Numbered from the stretch's first letter, positions 28,693 through 37,603 are shown. The stretch is 64,000 nucleotides of DNA from Acidimicrobiaceae bacterium (GCA_027449885.1 DAIDKS010000047.1:62001-126000); one strand, 5' to 3'. The notes: generated by a model from the letters alone, not told the origin. Made by a program: numbers and translations.

Positions 28693-29042
28693 CAGGAACG
28701 ACCTCCGTCGCTCGGCGGCTCCTCCTCACCGGACTCCTGCGACTCCGGGGCCGCCGCCGGTGGCGGATCGAAGCGGCGCGCGATGGCCGACGGGATGAAC
28801 TCCAGCTCCACGCCGCTCTCACTGCGCAGGGTCACGAGACCCTCCTCGCGTCGCACGACGGTGCCGACGAAGCCACCCACGGTCTGAGCGCGCTCCCCGA
28901 TCTCCACGTTCCGGGCCTCGGCCCGCTGGGCCTTCTGGCGCCTCGAGCGGGGACGGAGGTACAGGAAGTACACAGCGGCGAAGAGCACGAGATAGATCAG
29001 CAGCACCATCGACGACGACGAACTCTTGACGGCTGCGAGCAT
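28692..29042 (-). CDS. yajC: Preprotein translocase accessory subunit YajC
   Basis: Small protein of 116 residues with one membrane segment (about 12-30), the FLYLRPRSRRQKA junction and a compact domain with GFVGTVVRREEGLVTLRSESGVELEF. The C-terminus is acidic and Pro-rich. It associates with SecDF. The ATG is preceded by GGAGGAAGG, one of the strongest Shine-Dalgarno sequences in the window, so this unit has a leadered mRNA. Confidence 0.92.
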   Translation of the reverse strand: MLAAVKSSSSSMVLLIYLVLFAAVYFLYLRPRSRRQKAQRAEARNVEIGERAQTVGGFVGTVVRREEGLVTLRSESGVELEFIPSAIARRFDPPPAAAPESQESGEEEPPSDGGRS

Positions 29043-29073
29043 TGGGCGACCTTCCTCCGGCTAAGCCTTCGAA

Positions 29074-29079
29074 ACTCTA
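29074..29079 (-). promoter_or_regulatory. -10 box TAGAGT for yajC-secD-secF
   Basis: TAGAGT on the minus strand lies about 30 bases before the yajC ATG, leaving a short leader with the GGAGGAAGG ribosome site. No good -35 is visible. Confidence 0.4.
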
Positions 29080-29098
29080 GTCCAGGGACTCGACGCGA

Positions 29099-30124
29099 CT
29101 AGACCAACCCGCCACCGGGCGGTCGTCGACCCAGGTGGACGTAGGCGCGCTCGGTGGCGAGGCGCCCCCGGGGCGTCCGCACGAGCAGTCCCTCGCGCAT
29201 CAGGAAGGGCTCGTAGGCCTCCTCGAGCGTCGCGGGCTCCTCGCCCAGTGCGTGGGCGAGCGTCGTCAGACCCACCGGCAGTCCGGCGAACGCCCCGCAC
29301 AGGGCGTCGAGGATCCGCCGGTCCAGACGGTCGAGGCCGCGCTCGTCGATCCCGAAGATCGCGAGCGCCTCCTGCGCGGTCGCCTCGTCGATCCCCGCCC
29401 GACCGCGCACGGCCGCCACGTCGCGCACGCGGCGCAGGAGGCGGTTGGCGATGCGGGGCGTTCCCCGACTCCGGCGGGCGATCTCCCCGGCGGCCGGGGT
29501 CGTGATGGCCACGCCGAGCAGATCGGCCGAGCGCTGCACGATCCTTTCGAGGTCACCCGTCTCGTAGAGCTCCAGCTGCGCCACGAACCCGAAGCGGTCG
29601 CGAAGTGGCGCCGCGACCAGTCCCGTGCGCGTCGTCGCCCCCACCAGGGTGAAGGGAGGCAGGTCCAGTCGGATCGATCGAGCCGACGGACCTCGCCCGA
29701 TGAGGACGTCGAGTCGCCGGTCCTCCATCGCGGGGTAGAGCACTTCCTCGACCGCACGCGGAAGTCGGTGGATCTCGTCGACGAACAGCACGCCGCCCGG
29801 CGCGAGGTCGGTCAAGAGGGCGGCGAGGTCACCCGGACGCGTCAGGACGGGTCCCGACGTGACGCGCAGCTCCGCCCCCATCTCGTGGGCCACGATTGAG
29901 GCGAGGGAGGTCTTGCCCAGTCCCGGAGGACCCGCGAACAAGATGTGATCCACCACCTGGCTCCGCCCCCGGGCGGCACTGAGGACGATGTCGAGGTGCT
30001 CGACCAGGTCCCGCTGGCCGACGAAATCGCGCAGGGTTGCCGGACGCAGGGATGCTTCCGTTGAGCGCTCGGTCTCACCCGCGTCGGGCCGCACCAGCCC
30101 GAGGTCGCTCTCTTCGACGCTCAC
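29099..30124 (-). CDS. ruvB: Holliday junction helicase RuvB
   Basis: AAA+ motor of 341 residues that drives branch migration with RuvA. Motifs: LRPATLRDFVGQ, Walker A GPPGLGKTSLA, Walker B LFVDEIHRL, GATTRTGLVAAPLRDRFG and arginine-finger RGTPRIANRLLRR, then the winged-helix domain (about 260-341). The GTG start overlaps the ruvA stop as GTGA. Confidence 0.96.
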   Translation of the reverse strand: MSVEESDLGLVRPDAGETERSTEASLRPATLRDFVGQRDLVEHLDIVLSAARGRSQVVDHILFAGPPGLGKTSLASIVAHEMGAELRVTSGPVLTRPGDLAALLTDLAPGGVLFVDEIHRLPRAVEEVLYPAMEDRRLDVLIGRGPSARSIRLDLPPFTLVGATTRTGLVAAPLRDRFGFVAQLELYETGDLERIVQRSADLLGVAITTPAAGEIARRSRGTPRIANRLLRRVRDVAAVRGRAGIDEATAQEALAIFGIDERGLDRLDRRILDALCGAFAGLPVGLTTLAHALGEEPATLEEAYEPFLMREGLLVRTPRGRLATERAYVHLGRRPPGGGLV

Positions 30125-30666
30125 GTCCGCCCCAGTACTCGTAGGGCCTCGCGGAGCGCGTCGGCGACGTCCTCGGGCAGCGCCACACCATCGAGTCGTC
30201 GCAGGTCCGCGGGTCCGTAGCCCAGCCGACGCAGAGCCTCGGCCAGGTCCCCGGCGAGCGAGGTCGCCTCCTCGGCCAACTTGCCGCGCAGCTCGAGGAC
30301 GATGCGCTGCGCCGTCTTCGCGCCGATCCCCGGCACCGAGGTGAGGGCGGTCACGTCGCCGGCGTCGATCGCTGCGACCAGCCGCTCGCGTGTCATGGTG
30401 CGCAGCGCCGCCAGTGCGGTCGACGGGCCCACACCGGGGGTGGCGAGCAGGGTGGCGAAGAGTCGACGCTCCGCGTGGCTCGCGAATCCGTAGAGCACGA
30501 TCGCGTCGTCACGCACCGCGGTGTAGACGGCGACGCTCACCGTCTCACCGGTTCGGAGGGGCTCCGCCGCCGCGAGATGGACCTCGTAGCCCACCCCCTG
30601 GACGTCGAGGACCACGACGCCGTCGGCGAGGTACTCCCCCACCACGCCCCGCAGGCCCGCGATCAC
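30121..30666 (-). CDS. ruvA: Holliday junction DNA helicase subunit RuvA
   Basis: Junction-binding subunit of 181 residues. N-terminal OB fold (IAGLRGVVGEYLADGVVVLDVQGVGYEV), two helix-hairpin-helix motifs (ATPGVGPSTALA and SVPGIGAKTAQRIVLEL), and a C-terminal RuvB-binding domain (about 135-181). Start GTG 30666 is chosen because it overlaps the ruvC stop as GTGA and begins just before the OB fold. Confidence 0.94.
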   Translation of the reverse strand: MIAGLRGVVGEYLADGVVVLDVQGVGYEVHLAAAEPLRTGETVSVAVYTAVRDDAIVLYGFASHAERRLFATLLATPGVGPSTALAALRTMTRERLVAAIDAGDVTALTSVPGIGAKTAQRIVLELRGKLAEEATSLAGDLAEALRRLGYGPADLRRLDGVALPEDVADALREALRVLGRT

Positions 30667-31172
30667 GCCGTCGCTCCCGCGAGACGCTGCTCCGTACGGG
30701 TGGTGGTGAGCCACGTAATCGCGAGCGCGAGGGCGTCGGCGGCGTCGGGTGGTCGGGGGACCTCCCCGAGCCCGCAGAGCCGCGCCACCATCTCCTGGAC
30801 CTGGACCTTCGTTGCCGCTCCGTAGCCCGTCACGGCCAACTTGACTTCCTGGGCCGTGAACTGACGAACCGGTCGCCCACTCTCGACGGCGAGGGCGATG
30901 GCGACGCCACTCGCCTGCGCCACGGGGATCGCGGTGCGCGCGTTGCGCTGAAAGAAGACGCGCTCCACCACGACGACGTCCGGTCGCAGGTCGTCCAGCA
31001 GCTCGCGCACGGAGCGAGCCACGTCGGCGAGACGCTCCTCGACGGGGTCCTGCGCCGGGGTCCGGATGACGCCCGCTCGCACGGCGCGAAACGCCTCTGG
31101 ACCGTCGAGACCGCCCTCGACCAACCCGAATCCACAGCGGGTCAGGCCCGGGTCGATTCCAAGGACGAACAC
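30663..31172 (-). CDS. ruvC: Crossover junction endodeoxyribonuclease RuvC
   Basis: Holliday-junction resolvase of 169 residues. The acidic active site is complete: VLGIDPGLTRCG (Asp7), VVVERVFFQRN (Glu) and DAADALALA (two Asp). The GTG start has TAGAGT seven bases upstream, so the ruvC-ruvA-ruvB operon probably begins with a leaderless cistron. Confidence 0.95.
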   Translation of the reverse strand: MFVLGIDPGLTRCGFGLVEGGLDGPEAFRAVRAGVIRTPAQDPVEERLADVARSVRELLDDLRPDVVVVERVFFQRNARTAIPVAQASGVAIALAVESGRPVRQFTAQEVKLAVTGYGAATKVQVQEMVARLCGLGEVPRPPDAADALALAITWLTTTRTEQRLAGATA

Positions 31173-31179
31173 GTGTTCG

Positions 31180-31185
31180 ACTCTA
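31180..31185 (-). promoter_or_regulatory. -10 box TAGAGT, leaderless start of ruvCAB
   Basis: TAGAGT on the minus strand, seven bases, then the ruvC GTG. It lies in the 41-base gap after yebC. Confidence 0.5.
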
Positions 31186-31213
31186 CCAACCCACCGTCGC
31201 GCGTCCGGGGACG

Positions 31214-31963
31214 CTACTCCTCGAAGGCCGCCATCACCTCGTCGGCGATGTCGAAGTTCCCGTAGACGTTCTGGACGTCGTCGTGATCGTCGATCGCGTC
31301 CATCAGGCGCAGGACCTTCTTGGCCTCACCCTCGTCCGTGACCGGGACCGAGTTCTGCGGCACGAGGGTCAGGTCGGCACTGGAGACCGTGACGCCGAAT
31401 CCCTCGAGGGCGTCGCGCACCTGCGCCAGCTCGTGGGGCTCGGTGATCACCGTCGCTCCCTCGGGGCTCGCGGTGAAGTTCTCACCGCCCGCCTCGAGCA
31501 CCCACTCGAGCAACTGATCCTCGCTGACGGGGCCCTTGACCTCGATCACGCCCTTGCGATCGAACTGCCACGACACGGCGCCGGGCTCGGCGATCGACCC
31601 CCCCATCTTGGAGAACAGGTGCTTGATCTCGGCACTGGTCCGGTTGCGGTTGTCGGTCAGCGTCTCGACGATCACCGCGACCCCGCCCGGGGCGTAGCCC
31701 TCGTAGGTCACCGCCTCGTAGCGAGCACCTTCCAGCTCACCCGTCCCTCGCTTGATCGCTCGCTCGATCGTGTCGATCGGCACCGAGGCGTCGCGCGCCT
31801 TCTGATACATGGTGCGCAGGGCGGCGTTCGCGTTCGGGTCCCCCCCGCCCTCACGAGCCGCGACCTCGACCTGGCGAATCAGCTTGGCGAAGACCTTGGC
31901 GCGCGCCGAGTCCTTCGCGCCCTTGCGATGCTTGGTCGTCGCCCACTTGGAATGGCCGGACAT
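31214..31963 (-). CDS. yebC: YebC/PmpR-family translation or transcription factor
   Basis: Full-length family member of 249 residues: MSGHSKWATTKHRKGAKD at the N-terminus, YEGYAPGGVAVIVETLTDNRNRT in the middle and DVQNVYGNFDIADEV at the C-terminus. Family proteins have been described as transcriptional regulators and as ribosome-associated factors helping difficult proline-rich translation; which applies here is not visible. The ATG follows GGAGGAAGC. It sits next to ruvC as in many bacteria. Confidence 0.93.
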   Translation of the reverse strand: MSGHSKWATTKHRKGAKDSARAKVFAKLIRQVEVAAREGGGDPNANAALRTMYQKARDASVPIDTIERAIKRGTGELEGARYEAVTYEGYAPGGVAVIVETLTDNRNRTSAEIKHLFSKMGGSIAEPGAVSWQFDRKGVIEVKGPVSEDQLLEWVLEAGGENFTASPEGATVITEPHELAQVRDALEGFGVTVSSADLTLVPQNSVPVTDEGEAKKVLRLMDAIDDHDDVQNVYGNFDIADEVMAAFEE

Positions 31964-31991
31964 GCTTCCTCCTGCCCCACGGGGCTCGCAA

Positions 31992-31997
31992 ATGCTA
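31992..31997 (-). promoter_or_regulatory. -10 box TAGCAT for yebC
   Basis: TAGCAT on the minus strand lies 28 bases before the yebC ATG, upstream of a strong Shine-Dalgarno. Confidence 0.4.
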
Positions 31998-32008
31998 TCG
32001 GAGAATCG

Positions 32009-32587
32009 CTAGAGGGACGCCACGAAGGCGGCGTGTATCGCCCGGCTGTCGGTGAGTTCGGGGTGGAAGCTGCAGCCCCAGTGCCGTCCCTGGCGTACCA
32101 GAACCGGCGCCGGGCCGTCCCCGTGGTCGTGCGAGGCGAGAACGTCAACCCCCTCGCCCGTCGCGACGATCCGCGGCGCTCGGATGAAGACGCCCGGCAC
32201 GTCTCCGATACCCGCCACCCGCACCGTGGTCTCGAAGCTCGCGACCTGGCGCCCGTAGCCATTTCGACGCACCGTGACGTCGAGGGCGCCGAAACTCCAC
32301 TGGTCGCTCCGGCCGTCGAGGACGTGGCGCGCGAGCATGATCAGGCCCGCGCACGTGCCGAAGACAGAAAGATCGGTGGCGATGGCGTCCCCGAGGGGTT
32401 CACGCAGCCCCGACGTCACGAGCAGACGCGCCATCGTGGTCGACTCCCCTCCGGGGATGATCAGCCCACGCAGACCCAGGAGGTCCGACGGTCGACGTAC
32501 CCAGCGAGCCTCGTGTCCGAGATCGCCTAGCGCGGCCGCGTGCTCGCGTACGTCGCCCTGAAGGGCGAGCACGCCGACGGCGACCAC
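32009..32587 (-). CDS. pdxT: Pyridoxal 5'-phosphate synthase glutaminase subunit PdxT
   Basis: Class I glutaminase of 192 residues that feeds ammonia to PdxS. Motifs: VLALQGDVREH, LIIPGGESTTM, nucleophile in FGTCAGLIML, and the His-Glu pair in CSFHPELT. The GTG start overlaps the pdxS stop by one base (TAGTG), so the two subunits are translated together. Confidence 0.94.
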   Translation of the reverse strand: MVAVGVLALQGDVREHAAALGDLGHEARWVRRPSDLLGLRGLIIPGGESTTMARLLVTSGLREPLGDAIATDLSVFGTCAGLIMLARHVLDGRSDQWSFGALDVTVRRNGYGRQVASFETTVRVAGIGDVPGVFIRAPRIVATGEGVDVLASHDHGDGPAPVLVRQGRHWGCSFHPELTDSRAIHAAFVASL

Positions 32588-33480
32588 TACCAGCCGCGCT
32601 CGGCCAGCCGCTGCTCCAACGACGCCACTTCGGCACCGCGCATCGCCGCGCCGAGTCCCGTCGAGACCTTGGCCAGGGCGTCGGCGTCGCGGTAGTGCGT
32701 CGTGGCCTCGACGATCGCCTCGGCCATCCGACGCGGGTCCTCGCTCTTGAAGATGCCCGAGCCGACGAACACCGCCTCCGCACCGAGCTGCATCACGAGC
32801 GACGCGTCGGCCGGAGTGGCGAGCCCCCCCGCACAGAACAGCGGGACCGGGAGGTGTCCGGTCTCGGCGACCTCGCGCACCAGGGGCAGCGGGGCCTGGA
32901 GATCCTTCGCCAACGCGTAGAGCTCCGCCTCGTCGGCCGACGCCAGGCGCCGCATCTGGGCGTTGATCGTGCGCAGGTGTCGCACCGCCTCGACCACGTT
33001 GCCCGTGCCCGCCTCGCCCTTCGATCGAATCATGCACGCTCCCTCGCCGATCCGGCGCAGGGCCTCACCCAGGTTCGTGGCACCACACACGAACGGCACC
33101 GTGAAGGCCCACTTGTCGATGTGGTTCTCCTCGTCGGCCGGCGTGAGCACTTCCGACTCGTCCACGTAGTCCACGCCGAGGGCCTGGAGGATCTGCGCCT
33201 CGGCGAAGTGGCCGATGCGCGCCTTGGCCATGACCGGGATCGTCACCGCGGCCTGGATCTCCTGGATCATCTGGGGGTCGCTCATGCGGGCGACGCCTCC
33301 GTCGCGCCGGATGTCGGCCGGCACCCGCTCGAGCGCCATGACGGCGACGGCGCCGGCGTCCTCGGCCACGCGGGCCTGCTCGGGATTGACGACGTCCATG
33401 ATGACGCCGCCGCGCAGCATGTCGGCCAGACCCCGCTTGACGAGCGCCGAGCCAACCGTGGAACTGTCGTGTGCGGTCAT
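32587..33480 (-). CDS. pdxS: Pyridoxal 5'-phosphate synthase subunit PdxS
   Basis: TIM-barrel synthase of 297 residues making PLP from ribose 5-phosphate, glyceraldehyde 3-phosphate and ammonia. Highly conserved segments: [34 protein letters not shown] (active-site Lys), [33 protein letters not shown] and [15 protein letters not shown]. The ATG has TAGGCT six bases upstream. Confidence 0.96.
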   Translation of the reverse strand: MTAHDSSTVGSALVKRGLADMLRGGVIMDVVNPEQARVAEDAGAVAVMALERVPADIRRDGGVARMSDPQMIQEIQAAVTIPVMAKARIGHFAEAQILQALGVDYVDESEVLTPADEENHIDKWAFTVPFVCGATNLGEALRRIGEGACMIRSKGEAGTGNVVEAVRHLRTINAQMRRLASADEAELYALAKDLQAPLPLVREVAETGHLPVPLFCAGGLATPADASLVMQLGAEAVFVGSGIFKSEDPRRMAEAIVEATTHYRDADALAKVSTGLGAAMRGAEVASLEQRLAERGW

Positions 33481-33486
33481 GCCCCC

Positions 33487-33492
33487 AGCCTA
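33487..33492 (-). promoter_or_regulatory. -10 box TAGGCT, leaderless start of pdxS-pdxT
   Basis: TAGGCT on the minus strand, six bases (GGGGGC), then the pdxS ATG. Confidence 0.5.
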
Positions 33493-33503
33493 TCGGGGGA
33501 TGC

Positions 33504-34406
33504 TCACCACTCCTCGAGGGCCATCGCCCGAACCGTCGGGTCGTCGAGGTCCCCGAGATCACTCTCTCGTCGATCGGCCCACGGGTTCAGCCAGATCGCT
33601 CGGCGAGCGGCGAAACTCGGGCGCTGCGCCATCGATCCCGCGACGGGCCCCTGTGCCGCACAGCGCCGCAGCGCCGCCGCCAGGCCCGACGGGTAGCGGA
33701 TGGTCGCCGCCGCCACCTCATCGCTCCGGTAGATCGACCCGGGGGCGGAGAGGTCCCGCCGCACCGCCTCGTCGAGGCTGAGCACGGCCGCCACGGCCTG
33801 GCGAACGGCGACGCCCACGCGGACCCTCGCGAGGCAGTGCGCCACCACGCCCTCGAGTTCGATCAGCTCGTAGTCCCTGATCAACGCCGCCGTCACGAGG
33901 AGGGTCCACCCGTCACCCTCGGGAACCAGGGCGGCGTTGTAGCCCGCGTCGTCGATGATGTACGGAGCGACTCCGTCCACGCCGAAGGTGGCGCTCAGAC
34001 GCTCGACCACCACGGCCAGACGTTGGCGCTCGCTCGTCGAACCGACGACCGGGAACTCTGATCGCAGAGCGACCGCGAGCTCTCCCGCCTGTCGCGACAG
34101 CCGGTCCGAGTAGCGCGACAGGTCCCAGCCGTAGAGTCCGCCGACCACCACCGCGAGGGCGGCCAGCCACGGGGTGACCAGGACGGCGCCCACGAGGGCG
34201 GCCACGACCACCACGCCCGCCGCGATCGTGGCCGGCAGCCGTCGACGCCAGGCGAAGCGCCGCACCGCGTGCAGGTGTCCGTCACGCTCGTGAGTCGACG
34301 GTTCGTACGGACTCTGCCACGAGGGGTCCAACTGGGGCACGATGACGGCCGCCGGGCGACGCTCACGGCCCGATCGGCGCGAGCGACTGCGTTGGGACGT
34401 GGCCAT
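33504..34406 (-). CDS. Membrane-anchored M48-like protein with destroyed zinc motif
   Basis: Protein of 300 residues with a basic N-terminus and two adjacent hydrophobic segments (about 58-95), followed by a soluble domain. The region LLVTAALIRDYELIELEGVVAHCLARVR lines up with the M48/HtpX pattern in which LEAVLAHELAH binds zinc. Here HELAH is HCLAR (190-194), so the catalytic Glu and second His ligand are missing and protease activity is unlikely. It may be a binding or scaffold protein. ATG start with TAGCCT six bases upstream; the intervening GGAGGC could also act as a Shine-Dalgarno. It lies ten bases after pimA and before pdxS. Confidence 0.65.
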   Translation of the reverse strand: MATSQRSRSRRSGRERRPAAVIVPQLDPSWQSPYEPSTHERDGHLHAVRRFAWRRRLPATIAAGVVVVAALVGAVLVTPWLAALAVVVGGLYGWDLSRYSDRLSRQAGELAVALRSEFPVVGSTSERQRLAVVVERLSATFGVDGVAPYIIDDAGYNAALVPEGDGWTLLVTAALIRDYELIELEGVVAHCLARVRVGVAVRQAVAAVLSLDEAVRRDLSAPGSIYRSDEVAAATIRYPSGLAAALRRCAAQGPVAGSMAQRPSFAARRAIWLNPWADRRESDLGDLDDPTVRAMALEEW

Positions 34407-34412
34407 GCCTCC

Positions 34413-34418
34413 AGGCTA
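34413..34418 (-). promoter_or_regulatory. -10 box TAGCCT before the M48-like gene
   Basis: TAGCCT on the minus strand, six bases (GGAGGC), then ATG. It overlaps the pimA stop region, so the gene may be expressed both from here and by read-through. Confidence 0.45.
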
Positions 34419-35516
34419 TCGTGCAGCGCTCCAGCGACCCCGGGCCCGCTCGTAGATCTCCTCGTACCGGTCGACCAGCGTCGCCATCGACCAGCCCTCG
34501 GCGTGGCGCCTCGCGGCCGCTACCGCCGACGCGGGTCGACTCAGCGCGACCTCGACGGCGGCCGCGAACGCGACCGGGTCGCCGGGGCGGGCGAGCACGG
34601 CGTGGCCCCCGGCCGCCGTCCGATACCCGTCGATGTCGCTCGCGACCACGGGTAGCTCCGCCGCCATGGCCTCGAGCAGCACCAGCCCGAAGCTCTCCCC
34701 CCGCACCGCGGGAGCGACGAGCACCGACGCCGAGCGCAGCCACCGCAGCTTGGTCGCCTCGTCGGCCGCCCCGAGGAAGACGACGTCGTCGTCCGCCGCG
34801 CGCGCCTCGAGAGCGGCCCGCAGGGGCCCGTCGCCCAGGACGACGAGTCGCCAGGGCGTCGCGGCCGTCGCCTGGTGATGGCGCAGAGCGTCCACCGCCG
34901 TCGCGACCCCCTTGCGCTCCTCGAGTCGTCCTACGACCAGCAGGACCGGGGTCGTCGGCGCCTGCCGCTCGATCGCCGAGTAGCGACCCGTCTCGAACCC
35001 GTTGAAGAGGACTTCGCAGGACCGGCCCGCCGCCACGCCCATGGTCGCCGCCGCGGCCTCGCTCACCGCCGTCGCCTCGTCGAGCCGGCGACCGAGGACG
35101 TGCAGCAGTGGGCGGGTCCCCCGGACGGCGGGACCCCCACCGCTGCGGTGGAACGTCCCGACGATCGGTGCCGAGCGCGCTCGAAGGACGTCGTAGCCGA
35201 GGAGCGGGGCGAAGGGCTCGTGGAGATGGACGACGTGGGGCGACAGGCGCTCGACCAGCCGCGCCGCTCGCGTCGCCGCTCGCGGCGAGAGGGTGAGCGG
35301 CGCCCGTGATCCGTTGGCCGGGATCCGGACCCTGGCCCCGAAGCGGTGGATCGTGGCGGGGGTGTCGTACGAGCGGGTGTCGGCGCCGTCCGGCGCGACG
35401 ACGTGAACCTCGTAGTCCCGGCGTGCGAGCTCTCGGCTCATGGCGAGGACCTGCTCCTGCACCCCACCGAAGGCGGAGAGTGCGTACGGGGTGAGGAGGA
35501 CGACTCGGCGGGTCAC
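34416..35516 (-). CDS. pimA: Phosphatidylinositol alpha-mannosyltransferase PimA-like (GT4)
   Basis: GT-B glycosyltransferase of 366 residues. N-terminal LLTPYALSAFGGVQEQVLAM and VVHLHEPFAPLLG, and the C-terminal donor site RGESFGLVLLEAMAAELPVV, match PimA, which puts the first mannose from GDP-mannose on phosphatidylinositol. The gene order thrS-HIT-pgsA-acyltransferase-this gene is that of PIM synthesis in mycobacteria and supports the role. Start GTG 35516 overlaps the acyltransferase stop as GTGA. Confidence 0.88.
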   Translation of the reverse strand: MTRRVVLLTPYALSAFGGVQEQVLAMSRELARRDYEVHVVAPDGADTRSYDTPATIHRFGARVRIPANGSRAPLTLSPRAATRAARLVERLSPHVVHLHEPFAPLLGYDVLRARSAPIVGTFHRSGGGPAVRGTRPLLHVLGRRLDEATAVSEAAAATMGVAAGRSCEVLFNGFETGRYSAIERQAPTTPVLLVVGRLEERKGVATAVDALRHHQATAATPWRLVVLGDGPLRAALEARAADDDVVFLGAADEATKLRWLRSASVLVAPAVRGESFGLVLLEAMAAELPVVASDIDGYRTAAGGHAVLARPGDPVAFAAAVEVALSRPASAVAAARRHAEGWSMATLVDRYEEIYERARGRWSAAR

Positions 35517-36385
35517 GCGTCCCCGAAACGATCCTCGAGGACGTGCCACTGCTCCGGAGCACGCTGGATGAGTCCCTCCAGCTCGTGAGCGATCGCCTGG
35601 GTCACCCGCGTGACGTCCTCACGGAGACGCCCGCGCCGCTCCACGGGAAGCGGTGGACGAATCACCGCGAAGTGCCCGTCGCCGGGCCCCGAGTAGCAGG
35701 CCGCCGCCACGATCGTCGCGCCCGTGCGCAGTGCGAGCGTCGCCGGGCCCGCCGGCAGCGTGACCCGCTCCCCAAAGAATGTCACCTCGATCCCACCGTC
35801 GGTCAGATCCCGGTCGCAGAGAAGTCCAACGATGCCTCCGGCGCGCAGCGTCTCGAGCAGCCGGGTGCTCGCGTGATCGTCGAGCGCCACGACGTGGATG
35901 CCGATCTCCTCGCGTTGGCGAGCGAACCATTCGAAGAGTTCGGGGGGCTCCAGTGCCTCGGCGACCGCCGTCATGGGCAGCCCGATGGTCGCCAGGAAGG
36001 CGCCGCCCCACTCCCAGCTCCCCATGTGGGGCAGGGCCACGATCACGCCCCGACCCGCCTCGTGCGCGGCCCGCAGGTGCTCCATACCCTCGACGATCTG
36101 GAACCTCGCGGCCACTCGCTCGGCGGGGATGCGGGGCAGCATCGCCCCCTCGACCCAGTAGCGCCCGTAGCTCGCCATGGCCCGATCGGCGAATCGCTCC
36201 ACGAGGTCCGGCGCCGCCCCTCCCAGGGCCCTCGTCAGGTTGGCGCGGAGTGGTCGGCGGAACGTCGCTCGCCGGCCGATCCGACCCGCCAGTGCCTGAC
36301 CGATCCGCTGCACCGGGGCCTCCGGGAGGCGCGAGATCGTCGCTCCCAGACTCCGGAAGACCGCGACGCGCAGTCGCCCCGCCAC
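35513..36385 (-). CDS. patA: Phosphatidylinositol mannoside acyltransferase (PatA/HtrB-like)
   Basis: LpxL/HtrB-family acyltransferase of 290 residues. It has the catalytic ALPHMGSWEWGG (H-x4-E form of the HX4D/E motif), CDRDLTDGGIEVTFFGE and the PAGPATLALRTGA segment. In mycobacteria the homologue between pgsA and pimA acylates PIM mannose, and the same order here supports that call. The GTG start follows the pgsA stop by one base. There is no signal peptide; it should work at the inner membrane surface. Confidence 0.82.
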   Translation of the reverse strand: MAGRLRVAVFRSLGATISRLPEAPVQRIGQALAGRIGRRATFRRPLRANLTRALGGAAPDLVERFADRAMASYGRYWVEGAMLPRIPAERVAARFQIVEGMEHLRAAHEAGRGVIVALPHMGSWEWGGAFLATIGLPMTAVAEALEPPELFEWFARQREEIGIHVVALDDHASTRLLETLRAGGIVGLLCDRDLTDGGIEVTFFGERVTLPAGPATLALRTGATIVAAACYSGPGDGHFAVIRPPLPVERRGRLREDVTRVTQAIAHELEGLIQRAPEQWHVLEDRFGDA

Positions 36386-36386
36386 C

Positions 36387-37052
36387 TCAGTGCCGTGACG
36401 AGCGAGCGATGCTACGACGGATGCGTCCGACGTGGCTGCGGGGGTGCTCGTAGGTCCGCCGCACCGGCTCCGGACGAGCCGCCGCGCGCCACACGCGCCG
36501 GAATCGACCGATCGCGGTCATCGTGGTGAGGACGAGCATCAGCCACAGCACGGGCACGAACAGCGGCGTCGCCAGCAGCCCGACACCGAGCAGGATCATG
36601 CGCTCGGCCCGCTCCATCAGCCCTCCCCGGGCGTCCAGTCCCAGGCTCTCCGCCTTGGATCGCTGGTAGGAGATGAGGAAGGTCGAGGTCATCACGGCGA
36701 ACGGCAGCAGCACGAGCTCACCGTGGTGGCGCGCGATGAGGTAGTACGCGGCCCCGCCCATGAGCAGAGAGTCCGACACGCGGTCCACGACCGAGTCGAA
36801 GAAGCTGCCCCGCTGGCTCGCTCGCTGGGACGCCTTCGCGACCGCGCCGTCCAGCATGTCGTGGAAGCCCGCCGCCGTGAGGAGCAGGATCGCGCCCCAG
36901 TGCCATCCGGCGCCGATCGCGAACGCGGTCGCCGCGGCGAAGACGAGGCCCGACGCCGTGAGCACGTCCGCGGACACCCCGGCGCGCACGAGCCACCGCC
37001 CCACGGGGGCGGTCGTCGCGTCTAGGGACTTGCGGAACTTACCGTCGAACAT
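36387..37052 (-). CDS. pgsA: Phosphatidylinositol phosphate synthase (CDP-alcohol phosphotransferase)
   Basis: Membrane enzyme of 221 residues with about six hydrophobic segments. The CDP-alcohol motif reads DMLDGAVAKASQRASQRGSFFDSVVD, with Lys instead of the common Arg after the first Asp-Gly-x2-Ala and all four Asp present. Actinobacterial PIP synthases often use this form. It should make phosphatidylinositol phosphate from CDP-diacylglycerol and inositol phosphate for PimA. ATG start with a GGGGG ribosome site. Confidence 0.87.
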   Translation of the reverse strand: MFDGKFRKSLDATTAPVGRWLVRAGVSADVLTASGLVFAAATAFAIGAGWHWGAILLLTAAGFHDMLDGAVAKASQRASQRGSFFDSVVDRVSDSLLMGGAAYYLIARHHGELVLLPFAVMTSTFLISYQRSKAESLGLDARGGLMERAERMILLGVGLLATPLFVPVLWLMLVLTTMTAIGRFRRVWRAAARPEPVRRTYEHPRSHVGRIRRSIARSSRH

Positions 37053-37075
37053 CCATCCCCCGGATCGTTAGGCGA

Positions 37076-37081
37076 AGTCTA
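37076..37081 (-). promoter_or_regulatory. -10 box TAGACT for pgsA-patA-pimA
   Basis: TAGACT on the minus strand overlaps the stop codon of the HIT gene and lies 23 bases before the pgsA ATG. Confidence 0.4.
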
Positions 37082-37603
37082 GTCACGCAAGGTCCCCGGA
37101 GGCTGAAACTGGTCGTGCACCTTGCGCCACGTGGACTGGAGCGACTCGGGCAGCACCCGCGTCTCGCCGATGGAGGTCATGAAGTTCGTGTCCCCGAGCC
37201 AGCGGGGAAGGGCGTGGGCGTGCAGGTGCTTCGGGATGCCGGCCCCAGCGGCTCGGCCGAGATTCATGCCGACGTTCATCCCGTCCGCACCGTAGGCCCC
37301 GTCGAGCGCCCGCAGAGCGTGGCGCAGCGTCCGGGCGAAGTCGTCGTACTCCTCGTCGCTCAACTCGAGAGGGTGGGCGACGTGGCGACGCGGAAGGACG
37401 AGGACGTGGCCCGAACCGTAGGGAAAGGCGTTGAGGGCGACGAACGTGAGCTCCGTTCCCCCCACCACGCCCGTCGACTCGCTCACGGGAGCCACCGCCA
37501 GCTCACAGAAGACGCACGTTCCCTCATCGAGGGCGTTGCGCTGGACCTCGTCACCGCTGACGTAGGCCTCACGCCACGCCGCGGCGAACCGATCGAGCGC
37601 CAC
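37079..37603 (-). CDS. HIT-family nucleotide hydrolase or phosphorylase
   Basis: Histidine-triad protein of 174 residues with KHLHAHALPRW (His126, His128, His130), ALNAFPYGSGHVLVLPRRHV, and a CVFC pair (30-33) that may bind zinc. The mycobacterial gene at the same place (between thrS and pgsA) has been described as an Ap4A phosphorylase, a sensible guess here. The GTG start shares one base with the thrS stop. Confidence 0.88.
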   Translation of the reverse strand: MALDRFAAAWREAYVSGDEVQRNALDEGTCVFCELAVAPVSESTGVVGGTELTFVALNAFPYGSGHVLVLPRRHVAHPLELSDEEYDDFARTLRHALRALDGAYGADGMNVGMNLGRAAGAGIPKHLHAHALPRWLGDTNFMTSIGETRVLPESLQSTWRKVHDQFQPPGTLRD

